Positions 18,929 to 26,581 of a DNA stretch of 64,000 nt are shown here, in pieces (within the stretch, counting starts at the first letter, position 1; each line of letters begins with the position of its first letter). The position numbers and the translations under genes are program-made. Origin of the DNA: CAVPUA01 sp963828015 (GTDB lineage: Bacteria; Actinomycetota; Actinomycetes; Mycobacteriales; Jatrophihabitantaceae). A model generated the notes under the pieces. It did not search any database, was not told where the DNA came from, and was given only the letters and a program-made list of their open reading frames with translations. Location of the stretch: positions 124,001 through 188,000 of the forward strand of contig CAWHCD010000006.1 of assembly GCA_963828015.1 (NCBI GenBank), read 5' to 3'.

Positions 18929-19876
18929 ATGGGCGCACAGCTTCGGGTTTACCGGCGGAGAATCCGCTCGGTTCAGTCGACCCGAAAAATCACCAAGGCG
19001 ATGGAGCTCATCGCCGCCTCGCGCATCGCCAAGGCGCAAGCCCGTATGCAGGCCGCGCGCCCGTATGCCGAGGAACTGACCCGGGCCCTGGCCGCGCTGG
19101 GCAAGAACGCGACCGTCAAGCACCCCATGTTGACCGGCGTGGACAGCCCGCGCCGGGCCGGCATCCTGGTCATCACCAGCGACCGCGGCTTGGCCGGCGG
19201 TTACAGCGCCAACGCGCTCAAGGCGGCCAACCAGTTGGCCGAGCGGTTGCGGGCCGAGGGCAAGGAGCCGGTGCGTTACGTCATCGGGCGCAAGGCGATG
19301 GCCTTCTACAACTTCCGCCACATCGAGTTGGCCGGCAGCTGGACGGGCTTCTCGGAGCAGCCGACGTTTGCCGACGCCCGCGCGGCCACCGAGGCGCTGG
19401 TGGGCGCGCTGCAGGCGACCAGCGAGAACGTGGCCGACGGCGTGGCCGGTATCGACGAGCTCTATGTCGTCTACACGACGTTCGAGTCGATGGTCACCCA
19501 GGTGCCGACCGTCTCCCAGGTCTCGCCGGTGAAGGTCGAAGAAGTCACGGGCTCGAGCACCGAGAGCGCGGACGAGTCGGGCAAGCCGGCCGGGCCGCAG
19601 CCGCTGTACGAGTTCGAGCCCGAGCCCGAGGAGCTGCTCAAGGAGTTGCTGCCGCGCTACATCAGTGCCCGCATCTTCTCCGCACTGCTCGAGTCGGCCG
19701 CCTCGGAGTCCGCGGCGCGGCGGCGGGCGATGAAGTCGGCCAGTGACAACGCCCAGGAACTGATCAAGACGTTTACCCAGTTGGCCAACCAGGCTCGTCA
19801 GGCCGAGATCACCCAAGAAATCAGCGAGATCGTCGGCGGCGCCGACGCCCTCGCATCAGCAGGAAGTGATGAGTGA
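18929..19876 (+). CDS. atpG: F0F1 ATP synthase subunit gamma
   Basis: Gamma is the central rotor shaft. ATG 18929 lies 4 bases after the atpA stop and begins MGAQLRVYRRRIRSVQSTRK, the canonical N terminus of gamma. The 315-residue protein ends with the conserved helix ASESAARRRAMKSASDNAQE. A hydrophilic insert near residues 205-235 (VEEVTGSSTESADESGKPAG) lies in the globular part and is longer than in model species, as often seen in actinobacteria. The stop overlaps the atpD start (GTGA). Confidence 0.97.
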   Translation: MGAQLRVYRRRIRSVQSTRKITKAMELIAASRIAKAQARMQAARPYAEELTRALAALGKNATVKHPMLTGVDSPRRAGILVITSDRGLAGGYSANALKAANQLAERLRAEGKEPVRYVIGRKAMAFYNFRHIELAGSWTGFSEQPTFADARAATEALVGALQATSENVADGVAGIDELYVVYTTFESMVTQVPTVSQVSPVKVEEVTGSSTESADESGKPAGPQPLYEFEPEPEELLKELLPRYISARIFSALLESAASESAARRRAMKSASDNAQELIKTFTQLANQARQAEITQEISEIVGGADALASAGSDE

Positions 19877-21333
19877 TGACCACTCTCTTCGATGAGACCA
19901 CCGCTTCGGACGCGTCGACTGAGTCTTCAGTCGGGCGCGTCATCCGGGTCATCGGCCCCGTCGTGGACGTCGAGTTCGGCCGCAACAACATTCCTAAGCT
20001 GTTCAACGCGCTGACGGTCGAGATCGAGTTGGGTGAGCTGTCCAAGACGCTGACCCTCGAGGTCGCGCAGCACATCGGCGACGACCAGGTGCGCGCGATC
20101 GCCCTGCAGCCCACCGACGGTCTGGTGCGGGGCGCGCAGGTGCACGACAGCGGCTCACCGATCACGGTTCCCGTCGGCAACGGCACGCTCGGGCACGTGT
20201 TCAACACCCTGGGCCAGCCGCTGGACATCCCGGAGAGCGAGCTCACGACGACCGAGCGCTGGTCGATCCACCGCGAGCCGCCGCCCTTCGACCAGCTCGA
20301 GAGCAAGACCGAGATGTTCGCGACCGGCATCAAGGTCATCGACCTGCTGACCCCGTACGTGGTCGGCGGCAAGATCGGCCTGTTCGGCGGTGCCGGCGTC
20401 GGTAAGACCGTGCTCATCCAGGAGATGATCTACCGCGTCGCTGAGAACTTCGGTGGTGTGTCGGTCTTCGCCGGTGTGGGGGAGCGCACCCGTGAGGGCA
20501 ACGACCTCATCACGGAAATGACCGAGTCGGGCGTGCTCGAGAAGACCGCGCTCGTGTTCGGCCAGATGGACGAGCCGCCGGGCACCCGACTGCGGGTGGC
20601 CCTGTCGGCGCTGACCATGGCCGAGTACTTCCGCGATGTCCAGAAGCAGGACGTGCTGCTGTTCGTCGACAACATCTTCCGGTTCACCCAGGCCGGTTCC
20701 GAGGTGTCGACCCTGCTCGGCCGCATGCCTTCGGCCGTGGGTTACCAGCCCACGCTGGCCGACGAGATGGGCCAGCTGCAGGAGCGGATCACCTCGACGC
20801 GTGGTCACTCGATCACCTCGATGCAGGCGATCTACGTGCCCGCCGACGACATCACCGACCCGGCGCCGCACACGGTGTTCGCCCACCTCGATGCCACGAC
20901 GACCCTGAGCCGTCCGATCTCGGAGAAGGGCATCTACCCGGCCGTGGACCCGCTCGACTCGACCTCGCGGATCCTGGACGCGCAGTACATCGGCCAGGAA
21001 CACTACGACGTCGCCCAGCGCACCAAGCAGATCCTGCAGCGCTACAAGGAACTGCAGGACATCATCGCCATCCTCGGTATCGACGAGCTCTCCGAAGAGG
21101 ACAAGATCATCGTCGGGCGGGCGCGGCGGATCGAGCGCTTCCTGTCGCAGAACACGTTCGTGGCCGAGCAGTTCACCGGTATCCCGGGTTCCTTCGTGCC
21201 GGTCGAGGAGACCATCGACGCGTTCAAGCGGCTCACCGCGGGCGACTTCGACGACTACCCCGAGCAGGCGTTCTTCATGTGCGGTGGGCTCGAGGACCTC
21301 GAGCGCAAGGCGCACGAGCTGCGAAACAGCTGA
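19873..21333 (+). CDS. atpD: F0F1 ATP synthase subunit beta
   Basis: The catalytic subunit of F1. The frame opens at GTG 19873, overlapping the atpG stop; ATG 19876, the next codon, is an equally good start, with AGGAAG upstream of both. The Walker A loop GGAGVGKT is at about residues 172-179, with the catalytic GERTREGNDL and the DELSEED-type motif (GIDELSEEDK) in the C-terminal domain. At 486 residues its length is normal. Confidence 0.98.
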   Translation: MMTTLFDETTASDASTESSVGRVIRVIGPVVDVEFGRNNIPKLFNALTVEIELGELSKTLTLEVAQHIGDDQVRAIALQPTDGLVRGAQVHDSGSPITVPVGNGTLGHVFNTLGQPLDIPESELTTTERWSIHREPPPFDQLESKTEMFATGIKVIDLLTPYVVGGKIGLFGGAGVGKTVLIQEMIYRVAENFGGVSVFAGVGERTREGNDLITEMTESGVLEKTALVFGQMDEPPGTRLRVALSALTMAEYFRDVQKQDVLLFVDNIFRFTQAGSEVSTLLGRMPSAVGYQPTLADEMGQLQERITSTRGHSITSMQAIYVPADDITDPAPHTVFAHLDATTTLSRPISEKGIYPAVDPLDSTSRILDAQYIGQEHYDVAQRTKQILQRYKELQDIIAILGIDELSEEDKIIVGRARRIERFLSQNTFVAEQFTGIPGSFVPVEETIDAFKRLTAGDFDDYPEQAFFMCGGLEDLERKAHELRNS

Positions 21334-21337
21334 CCTG

Positions 21338-21727
21338 ATGACGACCATGCCCGTCGAGCTCGTCTCGGTCGAGAAGCGCCTGTGGTCCGGCGAGGCCACG
21401 GCCGTCTATGCGCGCACCCTCGACGGCGAGATCGGCATTCTGCCGGGCCACTCGCCCCTACTCGGCGCGCTGGCGCCGGGCTGGATCGTGCGCATCGAAC
21501 GCGAAGGCGAGGAAGACCTGCGCGTCGCCGTGCACGGTGGCTTCCTTTCCGTGCGCCCGGACGGGGTCTCGGTCCTGGCCGAGGTGGCCGAGACGGCGCA
21601 GGAGATCGACGTCGCCCGGGCCCGCGAGGCCCTGGTGCGCTCCGAGCTGGACTACAGCCCCGAGGGCACGCTCACGCGCAAGCGGGCTCAGGCCCGGCTG
21701 CGCGCCGCCGGCGAAACAGTCAACTAA
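21338..21727 (+). CDS. atpC: F0F1 ATP synthase subunit epsilon
   Basis: Epsilon is the small rotor subunit that can inhibit ATP hydrolysis. ATG 21338 (MTTMPVELVSVEKRLWSG) lies 4 bases after the atpD stop and gives 129 residues. The beta-sandwich domain shows GEIGILPGHSPLLGALAPG and VHGGFLSVRPDGVSVLAEVA, and a short C-terminal helical hairpin follows. It is the last ATP synthase gene; DUF2550 follows after 6 bases. Confidence 0.96.
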   Translation: MTTMPVELVSVEKRLWSGEATAVYARTLDGEIGILPGHSPLLGALAPGWIVRIEREGEEDLRVAVHGGFLSVRPDGVSVLAEVAETAQEIDVARAREALVRSELDYSPEGTLTRKRAQARLRAAGETVN

Positions 21728-21733
21728 CCGGCC

Positions 21734-22138
21734 ATGCCGGCCGTCGACGCAGTTGGGCTCGTCGCGGTCGTGGTGTGCGTGCTCGTCCTGAGCCTGCTCA
21801 TCGCCCGGCAACGCTTCATGCTGCGCAGCGTCGGGGGAATCGCCGTCGCGGTGCGCCACGGCGTGCGGTGGCAGTACGGCGTGGCCCGCTACCTCGGCGA
21901 TGACCTGCAGTGGTTCCGGATCTGGGGTTTCGGCACGCGCCCGACCCGCTCGTTGCACCGCAGCGAACTGAAGGTACTCAGCAGCCGCAGCGCCACAGCC
22001 AACGACCAGGCCCAGCTGCCGGCCGATGCGGTCATCGTCGAGTGCGAGGACGTCGGGGGGCCGATCACGCTCGGCCTGGCCGAGAGTGCCTACACCGGCT
22101 TCGTGTCCTGGCTCGAGTCCTCCGCGCCCCGCTTCTGA
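21734..22138 (+). CDS. DUF2550 family membrane-anchored protein
   Basis: A 134-residue protein with one N-terminal transmembrane helix (AVGLVAVVVCVLVLSLLIAR) and a cytoplasmic or surface domain of about 105 residues (SVGGIAVAVRHGVRWQYGVA through FVSWLESSAPRF). DUF2550 proteins are regularly found directly after atpC in actinobacteria; their function is unknown. It starts at ATG 21734, 6 bases after atpC, and probably belongs to the operon. It ends 3 bases from the stop of the convergent adenosyltransferase gene, leaving no room for a separate terminator. Confidence 0.87.
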   Translation: MPAVDAVGLVAVVVCVLVLSLLIARQRFMLRSVGGIAVAVRHGVRWQYGVARYLGDDLQWFRIWGFGTRPTRSLHRSELKVLSSRSATANDQAQLPADAVIVECEDVGGPITLGLAESAYTGFVSWLESSAPRF

Positions 22139-22141
22139 CTG

Positions 22142-22726
22142 CTACTCCGACGCAGGAGTCCCGCCGCCGGGCTGCCAGAGCACATCGCCGCCCGGGTTGG
22201 CCGCCCGGGCCAGGATGAAGAGCAGGTCGGAGAGCCGGTTCAGGTACAACATGGCCAGCCGGTTGGTGTGGTCCGGATCGGCCTCGAACAGCAGCCAGGC
22301 GCTGCGCTCGGCCCGCCGGGCCACGGTGCGCGACTGGTGCAGCAGGGCGGCGCCGGGCGTCCCACCGGGCAGGATGAAGCTCGTCAGCTTGCCCAGCGGC
22401 TCGTTGAACGCATCGCACCAGGCCTCCAGCCGCGTGACGTAGGCCTCGGTGACCCGCAGCGGCGGATAGGCCGGCTCGGCCACGATGGGGGTGGACAGAT
22501 CGGCGCCCAGATCGAACAGATCGTTCTGGATCTGTCGCAGGACGGCGGCGATCGGCTCGGCCAGGGCGCCCAGCGCAAGCGCGGTGCCCAGCGAGGCGTT
22601 CGTCTCGTCGCAGTCGGCGTAGGCACCCACCCGCGGATCGGTCTTGCGGACGCGAGCCAGGTTGCCCAGCGCCGTCGTACCGTCGTCACCGGTCTTGGTG
22701 TAGATGCGAGTCAGATGTACGGCCAC
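22142..22726 (-). CDS. Corrinoid (cob(I)alamin) adenosyltransferase, PduO type
   Basis: It transfers the adenosyl group of ATP to cob(I)alamin to make coenzyme B12. The 194-residue protein starts at GTG 22726 (VAVHLTRIYTKTGDDGTTAL). Family motifs are the ATP-binding YTKTGDDGTTALGN near the N terminus, the helix motif SRTVARRAERSAWLL and the C-terminal YLNRLSDLLFILAR. An open frame runs much further upstream through murA but lacks family similarity there. A TATCTT hexamer lies 6 bases before the start, suggesting a leaderless transcript divergent from murA. Adenosylcobalamin would serve methylmalonyl-CoA mutase, matching the epimerase encoded at 28328-28762. Confidence 0.93.
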   Translation of the reverse strand: MAVHLTRIYTKTGDDGTTALGNLARVRKTDPRVGAYADCDETNASLGTALALGALAEPIAAVLRQIQNDLFDLGADLSTPIVAEPAYPPLRVTEAYVTRLEAWCDAFNEPLGKLTSFILPGGTPGAALLHQSRTVARRAERSAWLLFEADPDHTNRLAMLYLNRLSDLLFILARAANPGGDVLWQPGGGTPASE

Positions 22727-22774
22727 GCTGAGAAGATATCCCGCCGAGGCCGGTCGGCTGTCTAGGCTGACGCC
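22727..22774. promoter_or_regulatory. Back-to-back leaderless promoters for the adenosyltransferase and murA
   Basis: On the minus strand TATCTT (plus-strand 22733-22738) lies 6 bases from the GTG of the adenosyltransferase gene. On the plus strand TAGGCT (22763-22768) lies 6 bases from the murA GTG. Neither gene has a Shine-Dalgarno sequence, so both transcripts probably begin at or next to the start codon. The two -10 boxes are only 24 bases apart. Confidence 0.6.
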
Positions 22775-24055
22775 GTGCAGGTGCTCGAGGTTCACGGCGG
22801 CGCGCGGCTCGACGGCGAGGTTGCCGTGGTCGGTGCGAAGAACAGCGTGCTGAAGTTGATGGCCGCGACCATGCTGGCTCCCGGTCGTTCCACGATCGTG
22901 AACCTGCCCGCCATCTCCGACGTCTCGATCATGCACGAGCTGCTGACCCGGCTCGGTTGCGAGGTCAGTGAGGTCCGCGAGGGCAACACCGACAGCGTCG
23001 AGATCACCGTCCCGGAGTCGCCGCTGTCCGAGGCGCCCTATGAACTGGTCCGCAAGATCCGCGGCTCGATCAACCTGCTCGGCCCCCTGCTGACCCGGAC
23101 CGGGCTGGCCCGCGTCGCGTTGCCGGGCGGCGATGCGATCGGCTCGCGGCCCCTGGACATGCACTTCGCCGGGCTCGAGCGCATGGGCGCCGACATCCGG
23201 GTCGAGCACGGCTACGTGATCGCCGAGGCCAACCGGCTGCACGGTGCGCCGATCTGGCTCGACTTCCCCAGCGTCGGGGCGACCGAGAACATCCTGACCG
23301 CGGCCGTCCTGGCCAAGGGCACGACCGTCATCGACAACGCGGCCCGCGAACCGGAGATCGTCGACCTGTGCCAGATGCTCGTGTCTATGGGCGCGGAGAT
23401 CGGCGGTATCGGGTCCTCGACCATCGAGATCAGCGGGGTCGAGTCGCTGCGTCCGACCCGCCACGTCGCCGTCTCGGACCGGATCGTCGCGGGCACCTGG
23501 GCGTGCGCTGCGGTTGCCACGAAGGGCGATATCACCGTGCGCGGGGCGGTCGCCGCCCACCTGGAGATCGTGCTGGACAAGCTGGTTCGGTCCGGCGCCG
23601 ACATCGACGTTTTCGACAGCGGCTTTCGGGTCCGGATGGACAACCGACCCAAGAGCTTCGACGTGGTGACGCTGCCCTACCCGGGCCTGCCCACCGATCT
23701 GCAGACGTCGGCGATTGCCCTGCTCTCGATCGCCGACGGCACGGCGATGATCACCGAGAACCTGTTCGAGGCCCGGTTCATGTTCTGCGACGAGATCGCG
23801 CGCATGGGCGCGGATGTGCGCACCGACGGTCATCACGCCGTGGTCCGGGGCAAGGATCGGCTCTCCGGGGCGCCGGTGCGGGCCACCGACATCCGCGCCG
23901 GGGTCGGGCTGGTGATCGCCGGCCTGGTCGCCGAGGGCGTGACCGAGGTCGCCGAGATCCACCACATCGACCGCGGCTACGTGCGCTTCGATGAGCAACT
24001 GCGCGCGCTCGGGGCCAATGTGATCCGGACCGAGTCCGCTGCGTTCGGCGGCTGA
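22775..24055 (+). CDS. murA: UDP-N-acetylglucosamine 1-carboxyvinyltransferase, Asp-type active site
   Basis: MurA transfers enolpyruvate from PEP to UDP-GlcNAc, the first committed step of peptidoglycan synthesis. The 426-residue protein starts at GTG 22775 (MQVLEVHGGARLDGEVAVVG after initiation) and shows AKNSVLKLMAA with the catalytic lysine, KIRGSINLLGPLL, and DLQTSAIALLSIADGTAMIT. The active-site loop reads LPGGDAIGSRPLDMH, so Asp120 replaces the usual fosfomycin-reactive cysteine, as in mycobacterial MurA, which predicts intrinsic fosfomycin resistance. The start is probably leaderless. It is the only such paralogue in the window. Confidence 0.96.
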   Translation: MQVLEVHGGARLDGEVAVVGAKNSVLKLMAATMLAPGRSTIVNLPAISDVSIMHELLTRLGCEVSEVREGNTDSVEITVPESPLSEAPYELVRKIRGSINLLGPLLTRTGLARVALPGGDAIGSRPLDMHFAGLERMGADIRVEHGYVIAEANRLHGAPIWLDFPSVGATENILTAAVLAKGTTVIDNAAREPEIVDLCQMLVSMGAEIGGIGSSTIEISGVESLRPTRHVAVSDRIVAGTWACAAVATKGDITVRGAVAAHLEIVLDKLVRSGADIDVFDSGFRVRMDNRPKSFDVVTLPYPGLPTDLQTSAIALLSIADGTAMITENLFEARFMFCDEIARMGADVRTDGHHAVVRGKDRLSGAPVRATDIRAGVGLVIAGLVAEGVTEVAEIHHIDRGYVRFDEQLRALGANVIRTESAAFGG

Positions 24056-24063
24056 CCCAGCAC

Positions 24064-24372
24064 CTAGTTCAGCAGCAGCCGCGCCCGTTCGACGTCGCCC
24101 TGAAAGACCAGGACATCGAGGTTGCCGTCACGGCGCCGCGACATCGACGAGCGCAGCCCGGCGTCGCCCAGCATCGCTCTGGTCTCCAGGGCCGCAGTGC
24201 GGGGCAGGTTGCTGGCGACCACGGCCAGCAGGCCCAACTCGGTCGAGGCGCTGGCGTCGACACGGGCCGCCGGCCCGCTGCGGTGCGACGGGGTGAAGAC
24301 CCACCGCATCACGAGGACGAGCAGGAGGACGACGACGATCGCGATGATCATCGCCGACAGGTCATCGCCCAC
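24064..24372 (-). CDS. Small membrane-anchored protein of unknown function
   Basis: A 102-residue protein starting at GTG 24372. It has one N-terminal membrane helix (MIIAIVVVLLLVLVMRWVF) and a C-terminal domain of about 60 residues with an alternating pattern (LGLLAVVASNLPRTAALETR, then LDVLVFQGDVERARLLL). The soluble part loosely resembles the short alpha-beta fold of DUF2007-type putative signalling proteins, but I cannot confirm this. It is convergent with murA, ending 8 bases away, and upstream of no obvious operon partner. The codon use looks like that of its neighbours, so it is probably a real gene. Confidence 0.7.
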   Translation of the reverse strand: MGDDLSAMIIAIVVVLLLVLVMRWVFTPSHRSGPAARVDASASTELGLLAVVASNLPRTAALETRAMLGDAGLRSSMSRRRDGNLDVLVFQGDVERARLLLN

Positions 24373-24398
24373 GCCCTCAGTTCTACACCGTGCGGGGC

Positions 24399-24890
24399 TC
24401 AGGCGTCTCGGTTGCGGGCCCCCGCGACCACGGGCGGTTCCACCGACCAGGGAAAGTTGATCCAGTCACTCGTCCGCTTCCAGACGTACTCGCAGTGCAC
24501 GGTCGTGGCCGGCTTCTCGTAGATCACCGCGCAGCGCACCTCGGCGACGTGCTGGAGGCAGAACTCCTTGACCAGCTTGAGCGTCGCTCCGGTGTCGGCG
24601 ACGTCGTCGGCCACCAGGACGCGGGCTCCGGACAGGTCGACCGGTTGCGGGACCGGCGGCAGCACGACCGGCATGTCCAGTCGCTGGTCGACGCCGGTGT
24701 AGAACTCGACGTTCATCACGTGCAGGTTCTTGACGTCCAAGGCGTAGCCCAGGGCGCCGGCCACGAACAGGCCGCCGCGAGCGATCGAGAGGATCAGGTC
24801 CGGTTGGAACCCGTCCTCGGCAATCGCGATGGCCAGCTCTCGACTGGCCGTTCCGAACAGCTCCCAGCTGAGGTTCTCGCGCGCGTCCAC
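24399..24890 (-). CDS. Purine-type phosphoribosyltransferase
   Basis: A 163-residue type I phosphoribosyltransferase. It starts at GTG 24890 (VDARENLSWELFGTASRELA). The PRPP-binding signature VLVADDVADTGATLKLV is clear, with the upstream PDLILSIARGGLFVAGALG loop and a C-terminal WINFPW motif like those of Gpt-type hypoxanthine or xanthine-guanine enzymes. It probably salvages a purine base; the exact base cannot be read from sequence. An AAGGCT hexamer 7 bases before the GTG may be a leaderless -10. A block of inverted repeats separates it from the aldo/keto reductase gene. Confidence 0.85.
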   Translation of the reverse strand: MDARENLSWELFGTASRELAIAIAEDGFQPDLILSIARGGLFVAGALGYALDVKNLHVMNVEFYTGVDQRLDMPVVLPPVPQPVDLSGARVLVADDVADTGATLKLVKEFCLQHVAEVRCAVIYEKPATTVHCEYVWKRTSDWINFPWSVEPPVVAGARNRDA

Positions 24891-24906
24891 GACTGACAGC
24901 CTTGCA

Positions 24907-25020
24907 GATGCCGGGCCGTCCCCGCGAGTGGTCGATAAACGCCCGAGTGGGCGCCTACCGGCGACCACTCGATGCGTTATCGCCCACTCGGCGCATGGAT
25001 GCCGGGCCAGATGCCGGGCT
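24907..25020. repeat. Intergenic block of inverted and direct repeats
   Basis: Four related 10-mers occur as CGAGTGGTCG (24925-24934), CGAGTGGGCG (24944-24953), CGACCACTCG (24962-24971) and CGCCCACTCG (24981-24990). The third is the exact complement of the first and the fourth of the second, so pairs interlock rather than nest. The block is flanked by direct repeats of GATGCCGGGC at 24907, 24998 and 25010. It lies between two minus-strand genes and just touches the end of the aldo/keto reductase gene. Confidence 0.8.
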
Positions 25021-25855
25021 AGGCCGGCACCCAGTCGAAGACGTCGGGGTCCGGGCCTAGCGGTTCGTCGCGGTTGAGCCCGTCGATCGTCTGCATCTCG
25101 TGCTCGGACAGTTCGAAGTCGAAGATCTCGAAGTTCTCGCGGATGCGCGCCGGCGTCACCGACTTGGGAAACACCACGTCGCCGCGCTGAATGTGCCAGC
25201 GCAGGACGACCTGGGCCGGTGTGCGCCCGACTCGGCCCGCCACCGACAACACCACCGGGTCGTCCAGCACGGCGCCTTGTGCGAGTGGGGCCCATGCCTC
25301 GGTGACGATCTCGTTCTCGGCGTCGAACTCGCGCACGGTGCCCTGACTCGAGTACGGATGGATCTCGACCTGGTTGACCGCCGGTGCAATGTCGGTCTCG
25401 GCGAGCAGCCGCAGCAGGTGGTGGGGTTTGAAGTTCGAGACGCCGATCGAGAGCGCCCGGCCGTCGCGATAGACCTCTTCCAGGGCCCGCCAGGCGACGG
25501 TGAAGTCGCGTACGGTCGGCAGCGGCCAGTGGATCAGGATCAGGTCGATGTGCTCGATGCCCAGGTCGGCCAGGCTCTGATCGAAGGACCGCAGCACGTC
25601 ATCCCGGGTCTGCCGATTGTTGTTGATCTTGCTGGTGATGAAGATGTCGTCGCGGTCGATGCCGGAGGCCTTGATCGCCTGCCCGACCTCGTGCTCGTTG
25701 CGGTACATCTGGGCGGTGTCGATGTGCCGGTAGCCGACCTCCAGCGCCTGCTCGGTCGCCCAGGCCGTTTGGCCCGAATCGACCTGGAACACCCCGAAGC
25801 CGAGCTGCGGAATGGAGTTGCCATTGTTGAGTGTGATGGCCGGTACACCGGGCAT
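25019..25855 (-). CDS. Aldo/keto reductase (AKR5-like)
   Basis: A 278-residue NADPH-dependent oxidoreductase of the TIM-barrel AKR superfamily, resembling 2,5-diketo-D-gluconate reductases. It starts at ATG 25855 (MPGVPAITLNNGNSIPQLGF). The catalytic tetrad is visible as Asp46 and Tyr51 (HIDTAQMYRNE), Lys76 (FITSKINN) and His109 (LILIHWP). The cofactor-binding motif SIGVSNF and the C-terminal VVFPKSVTPARIREN phosphate-binding loop are also present. It is divergent from nucS; the 60-base gap holds the nucS promoter. The physiological substrate is not predictable. Confidence 0.93.
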   Translation of the reverse strand: MPGVPAITLNNGNSIPQLGFGVFQVDSGQTAWATEQALEVGYRHIDTAQMYRNEHEVGQAIKASGIDRDDIFITSKINNNRQTRDDVLRSFDQSLADLGIEHIDLILIHWPLPTVRDFTVAWRALEEVYRDGRALSIGVSNFKPHHLLRLLAETDIAPAVNQVEIHPYSSQGTVREFDAENEIVTEAWAPLAQGAVLDDPVVLSVAGRVGRTPAQVVLRWHIQRGDVVFPKSVTPARIRENFEIFDFELSEHEMQTIDGLNRDEPLGPDPDVFDWVPA

Positions 25856-25915
25856 GGTGGTCCTCTCGATACAACGATGGACGAGCACGATCGCTGTCCA
25901 CGGTAATCTGCGCCG

Positions 25916-26572
25916 GTGCGCCTGGTGATAGCCCGCTGCAGTGTGAACTACGTCGGTCGGCTGACGGCACATCTCCCGCTGGCCACCCGCCTGCTGCTGG
26001 TCAAGGCTGACGGCTCGGTGCTGGTGCATTCCGACGGCGGGTCCTACAAGCCACTGAACTGGATGAGTCCGCCCTGCCGGCTGGTCGAGACACCCGGCAC
26101 CTGGACGGTCACGAACAAGGCCGGCGAGGAGTTGATCATCACCCTCGAGGAGGTGCTGCACGACTCCTCGCACGAGCTCGGCGTGGATCCGGGTCTGGTC
26201 AAGGACGGCGTCGAGGCTCACCTGCAGGTATTGCTGGCCGAGCACATCTCCACCCTCGGACCCGGGTACCGCCTGGTCCGGCGCGAATACCCCACGCCGA
26301 TCGGGCCGGTCGACATCCTGGCGCGCGACCCCGACGGCCTGGCCGTGGCGGTGGAGATCAAGCGCCGCGGTGAGATCGACGGTGTCGAGCAGCTGACGCG
26401 CTACCTGGAACTGCTCAATCGCGACTCGCTGCTGGCGCCCGTGCGCGGGGTGTTCGCCGCCCAGGAGATCAAGCCCCAGGCGCGCACGCTGGCCGAGGAC
26501 CGCGGAATCACCTGCCTCGTGCTCGACTACGACGCGTTACGCGGGATCGAGCGCGACGGCACCCTCTTCTAG
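25916..26572 (+). CDS. nucS: Mismatch-specific endonuclease NucS/EndoMS
   Basis: NucS cuts both strands at mismatches and provides the MutS/MutL-independent mismatch repair of actinobacteria and archaea. The 218-residue protein has an N-terminal beta-rich dimerisation domain and a C-terminal RecB-like nuclease domain with Asp133 (GPVDILARD), Glu147 and Lys149 (VAVEIKRRGEIDGVEQLTRY). It ends DGTLF, resembling the C-terminal clamp-binding tail described for actinobacterial NucS. GTG 25916 has no Shine-Dalgarno, but TAATCT (25904-25909) lies 6 bases upstream, so the transcript is probably leaderless. Confidence 0.96.
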   Translation: MRLVIARCSVNYVGRLTAHLPLATRLLLVKADGSVLVHSDGGSYKPLNWMSPPCRLVETPGTWTVTNKAGEELIITLEEVLHDSSHELGVDPGLVKDGVEAHLQVLLAEHISTLGPGYRLVRREYPTPIGPVDILARDPDGLAVAVEIKRRGEIDGVEQLTRYLELLNRDSLLAPVRGVFAAQEIKPQARTLAEDRGITCLVLDYDALRGIERDGTLF

Positions 26573-26581
26573 GATCGGCCC

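Noticed and set aside
22727..23998. Upstream extension of the adenosyltransferase frame through murA on the minus strand
   Set aside because: Only residues after GTG 22726 match the PduO family; the extension is the complement of murA.
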